Assembly: GCF_026151205.1 (NCBI RefSeq)
Contig: NC_087072.1
Span: 4,258,260-4,322,259 of the forward strand
Reading direction: 5' to 3'
DNA length: 64,000 nucleotides
From: Bolinopsis microptera
Taxonomy: Eukaryota > Ctenophora > Tentaculata > Lobata > Bolinopsidae
The notes below the pieces were generated by a model. The model made no database searches and was not told where the DNA came from. It saw only the letters and a list, made by a program, of their open reading frames with translations. The stretch's first letter is position 1. The number at the start of each line of letters is the position of its first letter. Position numbers and translations under genes: made by a program. Below, piece after piece: positions 20,696 to 32,448 of this stretch.

Positions 20696-23600
20696 TGTCC
20701 CCGATCGATTTTAGGACGTCCCCGTCATAACAACCCCATCTATAATTTAAGAACTTTATAAAATAATGCCCCTTCCTTTTATTTTTAAAGAAAATATCTT
20801 ACATTAAAAAACTTAACTATCTTTTAAAAAAAAACAAATCTCTAACACTTCTGGTCTTCGACCTCCTGTTACATTTCAACTGCTTCTATTCAATCATAAC
20901 TTTCATTTTTATGCACCCTTACTTACTTATTTATTCTTACTTAATCCATATATGTAACCAGGCGCAGTCTGAGCTGACCCCATTCCCGCAGTTTAAAGAA
21001 CTGCCCATTGCTTCCCGAGGTTCAATTTTTAATCCCCTCGATCACAACAGCTACATTCGCTTACTAACTGGACGATCATAAAGATCAAGTCGCTTTTAGC
21101 TTATGTAGGCCCGACTGTACATTGAGCAGATCACGCAACCTTTTACATAAAAGGATGTTACGCATATGTGAACCTACCGGCAAGGGACCCAGTCTGTAGC
21201 GATGGATGACCAGTAAGTGGGATTGGCACTCCTAGGTTCCACCGACGGTCTTATCCATAGAGGACTTAGCTGTCACAACTATGAACTTTGACCGTTTTCT
21301 CTTGCCTTGCCTGTTCACTAGATCTTATCTTCCAAATTTTTATTTACTCCCTTTCTGGGTAATTTTCCACCTTTGTGGGGTTCAAAAAGATAAGATAATA
21401 GCTAGGTGTGGACTGTCGTCCACGTACCACCGTGTTCCACTTGCCTGGGGACGTATGTCCAGTCCTGGGGGTGACAAGCTCCAGGTACTGAACACCAGGT
21501 AGCCCGAAAACACGGCCGACTAGAGGGTACCAAGGCAGTGTGTTAATTCACACTTCGTTAGACACGGGAGCCTTCAGTTACTCTCCAGCACTATATTACG
21601 ATTTAACGTGTCCCCGGATCCTCGCGGATCCACCTCCCCCTGTTACACGCTGGGATTATAAGGAGCTCATCCCTCTTCCCACTCCTTGTGCATAAGGTTT
21701 AATAAATTTTAATATAACGGGTGGATCTGGATTTCTAGGAATCAACACACTAATTAAATTTGCACAGAGAATTTCAGAATTTCTAAGAAATTTAGAGCCA
21801 CTAATGCCATTATCAGGAATCACAGAATTTCCAGGAATCTGGTATAAATGTTGGTGTGTCATGATTAAAATATACAGACTTGTTGCCACAAGCTTCAATA
21901 AATTAATTTTTTAATAAAAGAAAAAAAAAGAAAGAAAATATATACATGCCCACAACTTAATACCTATAACTCTATAATTAAAGTCATTGTCCTCGTGGTC
22001 ATTGTAGTGGTCATTGTAGCGTGCATCTTGGCTGCTGAAAGCCATGTTGTCAAAGTTGTTGGACTGTTGTCCATAGTAATTTATGTTAGGTAGTCCGATG
22101 CTTACACGTGATCCTTGGTAATTGTATGGGAGGTTGAGGCCATTATTGTAAGCGGGAGTATCGGTATTTGGGTTTACAGGCTGAACGTCTCGTGGTACTA
22201 CTTGGCTGATTGCATTAACAGATAGTAAATCAATAATAGTGTTTAACTTATTGGTCGTGTCATTAATGTCCGGTGTGATGGCTGTATCCACAGCGTTGAC
22301 AGCTTGGGTCCTAGATAGGGAAGCGTTTTTGCAGTTGATGAGAAGGTCTGCCCTCTCTAAAAGTTGTTCATTTTGTAGCTCAGGTGTTTCTCTAAGTCTG
22401 GCACTGATATTGGCACTATCGTATTATGAAATAATGATTGTACAATGTACATGTTTACGACAGATAAACTTTCTATACCACAAACCCTTGACCCAAAACT
22501 AAAATTACTTTGACTTTGAACTCTCTTACAACTAGCGGCTATACTTCGATCAGCCGAATCTACTTATAGTTACACAATTTAAAACACAGCACAAAAGGGT
22601 TTGCTGCTAAAAAAAAACAATATTCTAACTTATTTATTCTCGCTAAAACATCTGACCTTGAAGTTCTCTCAACTTTGTTCGTAACTAAAAGACAGGCGTT
22701 ATTCTTCTTCACGCTCTGTATAATACTTGAATTACTGCAGCTGCTGAACCTGTCTCAGTATTCTGCGGAAACTTCAAGATAAAAAATAATAATACTGCCT
22801 GATGCAGTAAACAATCAATTTGCATTAATAACTGTGCAGCCACCAGCCAACACTCACAACTTAAAATACCCTGCATCCAATAAAATTTGTATCCCTTATC
22901 TCCCAACGTAATTCAAACTATGCCAACTTTAACCAATATACCCTTTATCAAATCTCATATTACTCGTATCATCTCGTCACATCTGAATTCATCTTCCCCA
23001 TCTTCACATCCGCATACCCTATTATACTAAATCATCTTTATTTCTAAACAACAAACCCTTTATCGAATCTCCCTCTGTCTCATCATAATTCAAATATCTT
23101 CTCTTCTTCACGTCCGCATACCCTATTACGCTAAATCATGTTGCCAATCTTAGTTTCAAAGTTCGAAGGGTCTCACTGGATCTGAAGTGTTTCTAACCAC
23201 CAAGCGCGCATTTGGCGGTATCACAACACCCAAATAACAGATAAGAAGCCCATCTACTTATCAAAACCAACGCCTTGTCAACAACCATTATAGCACCTCC
23301 TCCCATTAACTTCACAACATCTTCTGAACCCCGTATCCCTTTAGCCGGCTAATAGTTTATACTGCAGTTTAATATATCTCCCCATAATATACTTGTCTCA
23401 CATTTCAACATCTCATAATATCCCGTAATCTTCTCAACTTTATCATACATCTCCTCTCATCATTCCCATATTTACCCAATTATACGGCCGTATATTACCT
23501 ATGGTATTTATCACCACTTTCCCTTTCACATCATCATCATATCTATGACTACTCAATATCATCACATCTTCATCTCATTTACCAAATCTCTTCCCAATTC

Positions 23601-23893
23601 TCATCATCATATCCCTCTTGCCCAAATATCATCATCATTATATCTACCCCACAATATCTTATAAATTCTTTTCCACTTCTACACTAAACCATTATCTCAT
23701 CATCAAAACTTCTCAGTTGTGGCTTCATCATTCTATGGTGATGGCTGCAACAACTACTATCAATGTAAATAAACAAATTGCACTAACGGTGCACTAACAA
23801 GAAAAACAAGCAAACTAAAGTTTGGCGTCTCTTCCAGATTTTTGAAATTTTGCTACCAAAATTTGTACAGAGAGAGCCGCATTAGGGCTACAT
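20696..23893. other. internal region of the LTR element
   Basis: 3.2 kb between the LTRs. Apart from the minus-strand frame at 21911-22423 I recognise no protein. About 22900-23700 is rich in T and C with many TCATC and TTCATCTTC runs on the plus strand, so an element transcribed on the minus strand would carry a purine-rich RNA there. This looks like a large non-autonomous derivative that has lost pol. Confidence 0.6.
21911..22423 (-). CDS. possible gag-like frame of the LTR element
   Basis: Open frame of ~170 codons preceded by a stop, with no obvious ATG. The first part is polar and helical-looking (ELQNEQLLERADLLI), the middle is rich in Asn, Tyr and Gln (NYYGQQSNNFDN), and the tail is acidic (DHEDNDFN), followed by a short hydrophobic end. 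I see no CCHC knuckle, so the gag assignment is only positional: it is the one sizeable frame in the internal region. It could be a structural remnant or noncoding. Confidence 0.3.
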   Translation of the reverse strand, partial: YDSANISARLRETPELQNEQLLERADLLINCKNASLSRTQAVNAVDTAITPDINDTTNKLNTIIDLLSVNAISQVVPRDVQPVNPNTDTPAYNNGLNLPYNYQGSRVSIGLPNINYYGQQSNNFDNMAFSSQDARYNDHYNDHEDNDFNYRVIGIKLWACIYFLSFFFFY

Positions 23894-25767
23894 TGTTAAG
23901 TGGCGTACTCGGATTTTAGCACGACAACTTACTTAACGGCCTATTTACTGCTCCAATTTTCCATGACTTCTAGAGATTATTTATTTTTTATATTTCATTA
24001 ATTTGTGATGGTATTAATTTAACTACGTATAATGGGCTCCTTTTAACTAGAGTATGGATATTCAGGTTCCGATATTATGGAATACCTCCCGGCTTGAGAC
24101 TCACTCAGGGCATAGTTCAAACCCAAACTCTCAGTGTACAATGGTAGATTTATGACAGGAATTTATGTTATAATTATGGACTTCGAACTTTTAGGTTAAT
24201 TTATATCTAGAGTTTTAAATTTAACTTCGAACTTTTAGATGAATTTATATCTGGAAGATAACCAATTAAAACAAGTGATTAAGGATTGTAAAATAATGCA
24301 AGACCAATCCAATAGTACATAAAATAAGTGTTCAATCTCATGGTAAAGTCCGTTACCCTAAATCAGTTGGGTAGCTGGGTGATCAATGGGAACTAGTGTG
24401 TATTATAACGGGATGGCTGGCTCTCTCTCTCTCTAGTACAGTGGACGGGTAGCTGCTTAGCTGCTATATCATGGCTACGTTCCTTCAATGCTGCCAACGA
24501 GGGCAGAATCCGTGGGAGGGGAATGTCCTAAAATGGGACAAATTATTAGCAAATGACGGATTAATTAATGACAATAATATACTAACTAGGATAAAATTAA
24601 ACAAGATAAAGTTAAATTAGAGTGAACTGTAGAGTACAAATTATGTAAGAACTTATCAATAAATGCTCAATGACTTACGAGATAATAATGTAGGTGCTGC
24701 TAAGGTTAGGACAAGCAAACAGGTAGGATAGGCTCACCACAACATTACCTAGGAAATGTATAAACATATTAGAATTTAATTACTAACCTATCGGAAATGA
24801 CTTTAGTATTACGAACAATGTGAATCAATAATTGGAAATAACATTGCAATGAACAACTTCTAATTAATGGTTTAATAATTATAAACGCTCTACCTCGAGG
24901 AACAAACTTCCTAGCCTATCAGGAATTCAACAGAAGCGACGGGAACCAATTACAATGATCTGGCATGACGTTAGGAAAATCTGGTGAGAATAACGGATAA
25001 GTATTTTACCCGCATATTATACACGGAACTTGAACTCATGGATTTAATCTTAACCTAATTATGCATGATATTGATACGGTCTTAGGAACAAAATACTAAG
25101 GTCAATGATTTAAAATAAAGAACTACAAACCTATTTATGAAACTAGTGACGTGGGAGAGAGCGCAGCATACTAACATTCCGGGCCGTGTAGGGAAAACCA
25201 ATCATAGGAGAGGCGTTCGAGAAAAGGCTAAAGGCAGACGGCCGTGAGAATCTTGTGTGTTCATCTTTTGTACTCTAGGTGTTCTGTGGAAGAGGAGCTC
25301 CAGTGGAAGAGGCGGTCCACGCGTTGTCCAGGAGAGTTGCAAACAAACAGGTTATTGCAAACAGGTTATTACAAACAAACAGGTTTATTAATACAAATAC
25401 CGGTTTTTAAAACTGGTTAAAATATCGTTCCACTAATTGATGAATTCAATAACTCTATTAATCCAATAATTTCTTTATAAATAATTCTAATAACACTAAA
25501 TGTCCTTTCTGACCAATGGCTGCAGTGCTCTGCAAATCTCTCCAATCAGATCTTAATCATATACACGATCACTTAATTCATCTTAATCATATAAGTTCTC
25601 ACCTAATTCATCTTTATGACACTTTATGTTACGGTGAATATTTGCAAATTTACATGGTTTATTTACCATTTTAATCCACATATTTACAAATCTAATTACT
25701 ACTAACGCAGCATACTGGGGTTCAACTTAACGTCTAGTTCTGAGGTACTAGACACACGTCCCTAACA
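23894..25767 (-). repeat. right LTR
   Basis: 1874 bp, near-identical to 18823-20695. Followed directly by CTTGG, matching the five bases before the left LTR. Confidence 0.93.
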
Positions 25768-26282
25768 CTTGGGTCGGATCTCGATGCTTGCGGAGCAGTG
25801 GATCGTATCTTTTTCGGCACGCTTCGTGAACACGTAAGCTTGTTAGATCAGATCTCGCGATCGAAAGGGACCTGAGACCTTGTAATCTATTAGTACGCTT
25901 GTTATACAGATCGGATCAATACATAAGGAAGAGAGATGGTGGTCACAGTGTCGAATCATGGTTGTCTTCAGCAAGTACATCAGCGGACAAAGAGGAGCTC
26001 ATTATGCATTAACTACTTCTGGACACAGCCTTATCACTTATCTACATGCCCACCCGAAATCAACGTGGAAAACTAGAGTCCCTCGCGAGAATTGTCCAAA
26101 GATCACGAGCAGATAAGTCCGGATCTGCCAACCACTCCGAAGCACCAACCTCAACAGACTTCGTCATACCACCAACCTGTCTGACTTCACTGTACTGAGA
26201 GAGAAAAGCTACAAATCCTTAAGAACCCATGTCACTCAATAAATAAAAGATCTGAAATTGTCTCTAAATGTAGACTTAATGT
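25768..26282. other. unassigned flank of the LTR element
   Basis: No gene recognised. This is the right half of the pre-insertion locus whose left half holds the RT fragment ending at 18822. A possible LINE 3' tail ends near CAATAAATAAAAG at about 26240. Confidence 0.35.
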
Positions 26283-26350
26283 AGCGAGTTGTACTCGTCG
26301 ACGGTCCAATATATGGAACAGATATTTTACGAGTATATCACCCGTTAATG
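26283..26350 (-). repeat. dispersed repeat, GTCGACG family, copy 5
   Basis: Reverse copy with ACTCGTCGACGGTCC, TTTTACGAGTAT and CACCCGTTAATG. Followed by GGGCCGCGCGC and GATTGACATCGTGAATCAA tracts shared with 15.3-15.9 kb. Confidence 0.65.
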
Positions 26351-26450
26351 TAGCGCGATGCATTACTGGGCCGCGCGCGCATCCAATAGTGCTTCTCGCA
26401 ACCACAAATCGGCGAAATGCGAAGGATTGACATCGTGAATCAAAAATTTA

Positions 26451-26970
26451 TTAGTTATAAGCTGGTTCTCCTGTGTATAAGAGGAACCAGATCTTCTGTC
26501 AATTCAGTTGACAAAAGTTGTGAAAGCGACTTTGAGTTCGCATGCTTTGTATCAAAGCTTAGCTAATTATGAGTCCCACGGACTCAATTAATTGTTGTTT
26601 CAAATCTGGTCGATATACATTGTTGTAAATCATATTGTTATTTATTATTCTATTTGTTTTCCAAAAAAAGTTATAAGCATTAAGAATTGTTGTTATTTAT
26701 TTATAGGTTTTAGGAATATTGAGTAATTGTCAATTGTTAATTATAAAAGTTTGATAAAGGAGCACTGTGCTGAGCTGTATAATAATGTTTGCCATTTTAA
26801 TGTTAATCATGTTCACACATCCATGAAACTTTTAGTTTGACGATAACATCTTTTATTTTGTAACGTTATATATTTATATATGTATCCTAGGAGTGATACA
26901 ATTATTATTTGGTTTGCATTATTATTGACACACGTTTCAAATATCCTTTTTGTTAATTATTAGTCGACAT
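26451..26970. other. unassigned AT-rich block with a short hairpin
   Basis: Begins with a hairpin (CTGGTTCTCC ... GAGGAACCAG, about 26461-26490) and is followed by AT-rich sequence without a gene. It sits between two opposed GTCGACG-family repeats (26283-26350 minus, 26975-27078 plus), so the whole 26.28-27.08 kb may be one element with these repeats as its ends. Confidence 0.35.
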
Positions 26971-26974
26971 GAAG

Positions 26975-27078
26975 ACTGAAGACCGCCGACGAGTCCGCGT
27001 AGTCCGACTCGGCGCGCGCCTTGGTAGGTTATAAACCTTCAAACGCACTAGGATAAATTGTGCGTATCACCCGTTAAT
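26975..27078 (+). repeat. dispersed repeat, GTCGACG family, copy 6
   Basis: Divergent forward copy: GCCGACGAGTCC, ACTCGGCGCGCGCC, GGTAGGTTATAAACC, ending with an inverted TATCACCCGTTAAT. Confidence 0.65.
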
Positions 27079-27399
27079 AGGATAAATCGAAGGGTGATCT
27101 TGGAGGACTTCGCCGCGCCGCGCAAACTAGCATTCTTGCTTCGCATCGACAAGATCGTTGCTCTGCTTCTCAAAGCAATGATCTGGAAGGGTTAACATCG
27201 TCAATCAAAGGGTGATCCTATCTGATTAGAACATTAAACATCGCAGAAATCGGCCTTATATATATTATGAGTTGACATGATATGAGTGGCTGTGCATGTA
27301 AATAACGAACGCGAGCGCGTAGCTTTGCGCCAGAAAGTCGTGCAGTTCCTCATAATATTGTAATCGCGTCCAACAGCCAGTAGATGAATCCATAAATTT

Positions 27400-29215
27400 G
27401 GAACATGGGCACATCGCAGTATTGGCCGTATTTGAGTGCTGGGAAGCCTCAATTCGGTATTCTAAGATGGATATAGCCGTAAGCTAGGCCTAGGAGCCAT
27501 CAAAAGTCGTATAAAATTACCCATGGAATGACCAGAAATGAACGAAAATGAACATTCTTCTCAAAGTGCTCAGAATGGTTTAAAATGGGTCGGAAAGTGT
27601 TAACATTGGTCCTAGGACCACTCAAACCAAGTTTGGGAATCACTGCATGTCTAGAACCGATGTGAAGGTGGTTCCAATTTTGATTTTTGTAACCATTTTG
27701 GGAACATGGGGACATCGAAGTATTGGCTGTATTTAAGTGCTGGGAAGCCTCAATTCGGTTTTCTAAGATGGATATAGGTAAAAACTAGGCCTAAGAGCCA
27801 TCAAAACTCAAATAACATTACCCAGGTTCATGGAATGAACGAAAATGAACAAAAATGAATATTGTCCTAAAAATGCTCAGAATGGTTTAAAATTGGTCGG
27901 AAAGTGTTTATATTAGTCCTAGGACCACTCAAACAAAGTTTGGGAATCACTGCATGTCTAGAACCGATGTTACCAATGTTCCAAAATGTTCCAATTTTGG
28001 CACAATAATCCTCCTGAGAATCCACATTTTTGGAACATGGGCACATCGAAGTATTGGCTGGGAAGCCTCAATTCGGTTTTCTAAGATGGATATAGGTAAA
28101 AATTAGGCCTAAGAGCCATCAAAACTCAAATAACATTACCCAGGTTCATGGAATGAACGAAAATGAACAAAAATGAATATTGTCCTAAAAATGCTCAGAA
28201 CGGTTTAAAATTGGTCGGAAAGTGTTTATATTAGTCCTAGGACCACTCAAACAAAGTTTGGGAATCACTGCATGTCTAGAACCGATGTTACCAATGTTCC
28301 AAAATGTTCCAATTTTGTCACAATAATTCTCCTGAGAATCCAGATTTTTGGAACATGGGCACATCGAAGTATTGGCTGTATTTAAGTGCTGGGAAGCCTC
28401 AATTCGGTTTTCTAAGATGGATATAGGTAAAAACTAGGCCTAAGAGCCATCAAAACTCAAATAACATTACCCAGGTTCATGGAATGAACGAAAATGAACA
28501 AAAATGAATATTGTCCTAAAAATGTTCAGAACGGTTTAAAATTGGTCGGAAAGTGATTATATTAGTCCTAGGACCACTCAAACCAAGTTTGGGAATCACT
28601 GCATGTCTAGAACCGATGTTACCAATGTTCCAAAATGTTCCAATTTTGGCACAATAATCCTCCTGAGAATCCAGATTTTTGGAACATGGGCACATCGAAG
28701 TATTGGCTGTATTTAAGTGCTGGGAAGCCTCAATTCGGTTTTCTAAGATGGATATCGGTAAAAACTAGGCCTAAGAGCCATCAAAACTCAAATAACATTA
28801 CCCAGGTTCATGGAATGAACGAAAATGAACAAAAATGAATATTATCCTAAAAATACTCAGAACGGTTTAAAATTGGTCGGAAAGTGTTTATATTAGTCCT
28901 AGGACCACTCAAACAAAGTTTGGGAATCACTGCATGTCTAGAACCGATGTTACCAATGTTCCAAAATGTTCCAATTTTGGCACAATAATCCTCCTGAGAA
29001 TCCAGATTTTTGGAACATGGGCACATCGAAGTATTGGCTGTATTTAAGTGCTGGGAAGCCTCAATTCGGTTTTCTAAGATGGATATATGTAAAAACTAGG
29101 TCTAAGAGCCATCAAAAGTCAAATAACATTACCCAGGTTCATGGAATGAACGAAAATGAACAAAAATGAAAATTTTCCTTAAAGCGCTCAGAATGGTAAG
29201 AAAATGGTGGCAAAG
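27400..29215 (+). repeat. 331-bp satellite, forward array
   Basis: About six head-to-tail units. The landmark GTATTGGCTG recurs at about 27719, 28050, 28369, 28700 and 29031; the last spacings are 331 bp and one unit is shortened by 12 bp. The outer units are more diverged. Units carry GTTCCAAAATGTTCC, TCCTAGGACCACTC and GGGAAGCCTCAATTCGG. Short frames found in the units repeat with the period and are not genes. Confidence 0.92.
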
Positions 29216-29383
29216 AGTCAATATTTTCGTCCAACAGAGTCTTAAAGTTGCATTCAGAATTATGTACAATTAGCACACGTACCTCCAAGAGAAGGCAGAA
29301 ATTATTTTATTGGGCAATTATTTTGGTTTTAATAATCCCCCAATATATTGATATAAATTTTTGACATCATTAGCTGTATTTGT

Positions 29384-29560
29384 TCGTTGAGGGATGAAGG
29401 TTGCGGGTGAAAGGGTTGGTTGAGCGAGGTAGGTTGCTGGTGAAGGGGTTGGTTGCGTTAGGTAGGCTGGTGGTGAATGAGTTGGTTGAGGGATGAAGGT
29501 TGCTGGTGAAGGGGTTGGTTGAGTGAGGTGGACTGCTGGTGCTTCTTTGAACTGGTAGAT
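29384..29560 (-). repeat. 33-bp minisatellite between the satellite arrays
   Basis: Units around GGGTTGGTTGAG and GTTGCTGGTGAAG recur every ~33 bp. Read on the minus strand they give an in-frame repeat of 11 residues (STNPFTSNLHP type). The frame is only 75 codons with no partner domain, so I treat it as a minisatellite. Confidence 0.75.
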
Positions 29561-29889
29561 AAAGAGGTAGGCTCATCAATTTAGTGAAGGGATTCATTGT
29601 CGTTGTAGTTGTTGTGGTTAACAGAGAGGGAAAATGATAACTTAATTATCTATTTATTCTCTTCTTATTCATTAACAAGCTTGCTAAGTTAATCCTATTG
29701 CTGATGACCTGATCTGATCTTACGCCTCTACATCCGATCACACCAAATAAGATCGGATAACCTTGCTACGCTCGGATCACCTTATTCAGATCACATCTTT
29801 ATTTGCTTCCACACATCTATTACATGAAGTGATGTGATACAAATGAAACTGATGTGATCTAAATATAGGGTGTACATTGTGTGACTGTC

Positions 29890-31612
29890 TGACTGTTTAT
29901 GGAATCACTGCATGCCCAGAACCGATACGAGGGGTGCAGAATACCGAACAATCTTAACAGTACAGTAAATGAATAGTCTGTTGATTGGCCTTATGACTCT
30001 TTCGTAAACTCTTTGGAATTGCTCAGAGCGGTTTGAAATTGGTCGAAAAGTGTTTGTATTGGACCTAAGACCACTCGAATTGGAACATTTTGGAACATTG
30101 GTAACATCGGTTCTAGACATGCAGTGATTCCCAAACTTGGTTTGAGTGGTCCTAGGACCAATATAAACACTTTCCGACCAATTTTAAACCGTTCTGAGAA
30201 TTTTTAGGACAATATCCATTTTTGTTCATTTTCGTTCATTCCATGAACCTGGGTAATATTATTTGACTTTTGATGGCTCTTAGGCCTAGTTTTTACCTAT
30301 ATTCATCTTAGAAAAACGAATTGAGGCTTCCCAGCACTTAAATACAGCCAATACTTCGATGTGCCCATGTTCCAAAAATCTGGATTCTCAGGAGGATTAT
30401 TGTGCCAAAATTGGAACATTTTGGAACATTGGTAACATCGGTTCTAGACATGCAGTGATTCCCAAACTTGGTTTGAGTGGTCCTAGGACTAATATTAACA
30501 CTTTCCGACCAATTTTAAACCGTTCTGAGCATTTTTAGGACAATATTCATTTTTGTTCATTTTCGTTCATTCCATGAACCTAGGTAATGTTATTTGAGTT
30601 TGTATGGCTCTTAGGCCTAGTTTTTACCTATATCCATCTTAGAAAACCGAATTGAGGCTTCCCAGCACTTAAATACAGCCAATACTTCGATGTGCCCATG
30701 TTCCAAAAATCTGGATTCTCAGGAGGATTATTGTGCCAAAATTGGAACATTTTGGAACATTGGTAACATCGGTTCTAGACATGCAGTGATTCCCAAACTT
30801 GGTTTGAGTGGTCCTAGGACTAATATAAACACTTTCCGACCAATTTTAAACCGTTCTGAGCATTTTTAGGACAATATTCATTTTTGTTCATTTTCGTTCA
30901 TTCCATGAACCTGGGTAATGTTATTTGAGTTTTGATGGCTCTTAGGCCTAGTTTTTACCTATATCCATCTTAGAAAACCGAATTGAGGCTTCCCAGCACT
31001 TAAATACAGCCAATACTTCGATGTGCCCATGTTCCAAAAATCTGGATTCTCAGGAGGATTATTGTGCCAAAATTGGAACATTTTGGAACATTGGTAACAT
31101 CGGTTCTAGACATGCAGTGATTCCCAAACTTGGTTTGAGTGGTCCTAGGACTAATATAAACACTTTCCGACCAATTTTAAACCGTTCTGAGCATTTTTAG
31201 GACAATATTCATTTTTGTTCATTTTAGTTCATTCCATGAACCTGGGTAATGTTATTTGAGTTTTGATGGCTCTTAGGCCTAGTTTTTACCTATATCCATC
31301 TTAGAAAACCGAATTGAGGCTTCCCAGCACTTAAATACAGCCAATACTTCGATGTGCCCATGTTCCAAAAATCTGGATTCTCAGGAGGATTATTGTGCCA
31401 AAATTGGAACATTTTGGAACATTGGTAACATCGGTTCTAGACATGCAGTGATTCCCAAACTTGGTTTGAGTGGTCCTAGGACTAATATAAACACTTTCCG
31501 ACCAATTTTAAACCGTTCTGAGCATTTTTAGGACAATATTCATTTTTGTTCATTTTCGTTCATTCCATGAACCTGGGTAATGTTATGCTACTTTCGATGG
31601 CCCCTAGACCTA
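29890..31612 (-). repeat. 331-bp satellite, reverse array
   Basis: About five units of the same satellite in the opposite orientation to 27400-29215. The landmark CATCGGTTCTAGACATGCAG recurs every 331 bp (about 30436, 30767, 31098, 31429). The two arrays form an inverted pair around ~670 bp. Units within each array are nearly identical, suggesting recent amplification or gene conversion. Confidence 0.92.
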
Positions 31613-31874
31613 GCTTGCAAATATATCCATCATTTACAATTATTTTTGGCACTATTTAGAGCTCATTAGGGCAAATAAATGCATGGCACAATTTTGGCAC
31701 ATGTTCCAAAAATGTTCCAAAAATGTTCCAAAAATCTGGATTCATCAACTCCCAACAGCAATTCAGAAGAGAACTGTGCCAGAGAGTTTAGATTAAGTAG
31801 GTTGGCACTACAACTTCTGATCAAAGAACCCAGCAAACACCAAATTGTTCCGCTGGTACTTATGGTTATTCTTA

Positions 31875-32045
31875 GGGGTCGTTCACATATTACGTAATTA
31901 TTTTTTGGAACATTTTTACCCCCCCCCCCCCCCCTCCGTAATCAGTTTTACACATAGCTATTGTGTCAAAATTACATTAGCGTAATAATTTGGAAACCCC
32001 CCCCCCCCCCCCCCTCAGCTGATTACGTAATATGTGAACGACCCC
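31875..32045. mobile_element. 171-bp MITE, probably PIF/Harbinger type
   Basis: Terminal inverted repeats GGGGTCGTTCACATATTACG and its complement are flanked by TTA on both sides (31872-31874 and 32046-32048). A TTA duplication is the usual PIF/Harbinger target. The interior has two poly-C tracts of ~16-20. A partial copy lies at 1511. Confidence 0.75.
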
Positions 32046-32448
32046 TTACGCCGGTTTGTAAAGCAGGCCTTGTTAGTGACTGGGAAAAATTGAATTTTCA
32101 CAATATAAAACACCGATCTGAACAAAATATCAACAATTATATAAAAAAGAATACAGAGGAACAATACTCTAGTATACCCCATGATTGATTAAAATAACAC
32201 ATGCAGATTGTATCGGTAGCATAGCACCCCAGCATATCCACATAAAACATTACAAAGCGTCCGCAAAAACAACTCTGGGAACTCTATATCAGGAGATTCA
32301 ATACAAATAAAACGATACAAAACACGAAATACTTCAACTAAACGGCGTTATCGGGTGAAGGTGGCGTTAAAATTAGTCTTTGATGAAAGCTGATATTTAA
32401 ATAGTTGTCATTTGTGTGTATGGCCACTGCAAACAGCCAAGTGTCCGG

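Larger units (their letters stand above)
18823..25767 (-). mobile_element. young non-autonomous LTR retrotransposon
   Basis: Two near-identical direct repeats of ~1.87 kb begin TGTTAAG and end CTAACA, flanked by the 5-bp duplication CTTGG (18818-18822 and 25768-25772). The interior is only ~3.2 kb. I find no protease, RT, RNase H or integrase motifs; a possible gag-like frame lies on the minus strand. Orientation is inferred as minus because of that frame and because the sequence inside the right LTR, read on the minus strand, has TTTTGGTAGCAAAAT, resembling invertebrate Gypsy leader sequences. It probably depends on an autonomous partner. Confidence 0.9.

Noticed and set aside
26461-26490. 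Hairpin CTGGTTCTCC/GAGGAACCAG considered as a structured RNA or terminator
   Set aside because: Single short stem without further conserved structure; mentioned only as a landmark.
28635-29169. Two similar 67-codon frames exactly 331 bp apart
   Set aside because: Same position in successive satellite units; not a gene family.
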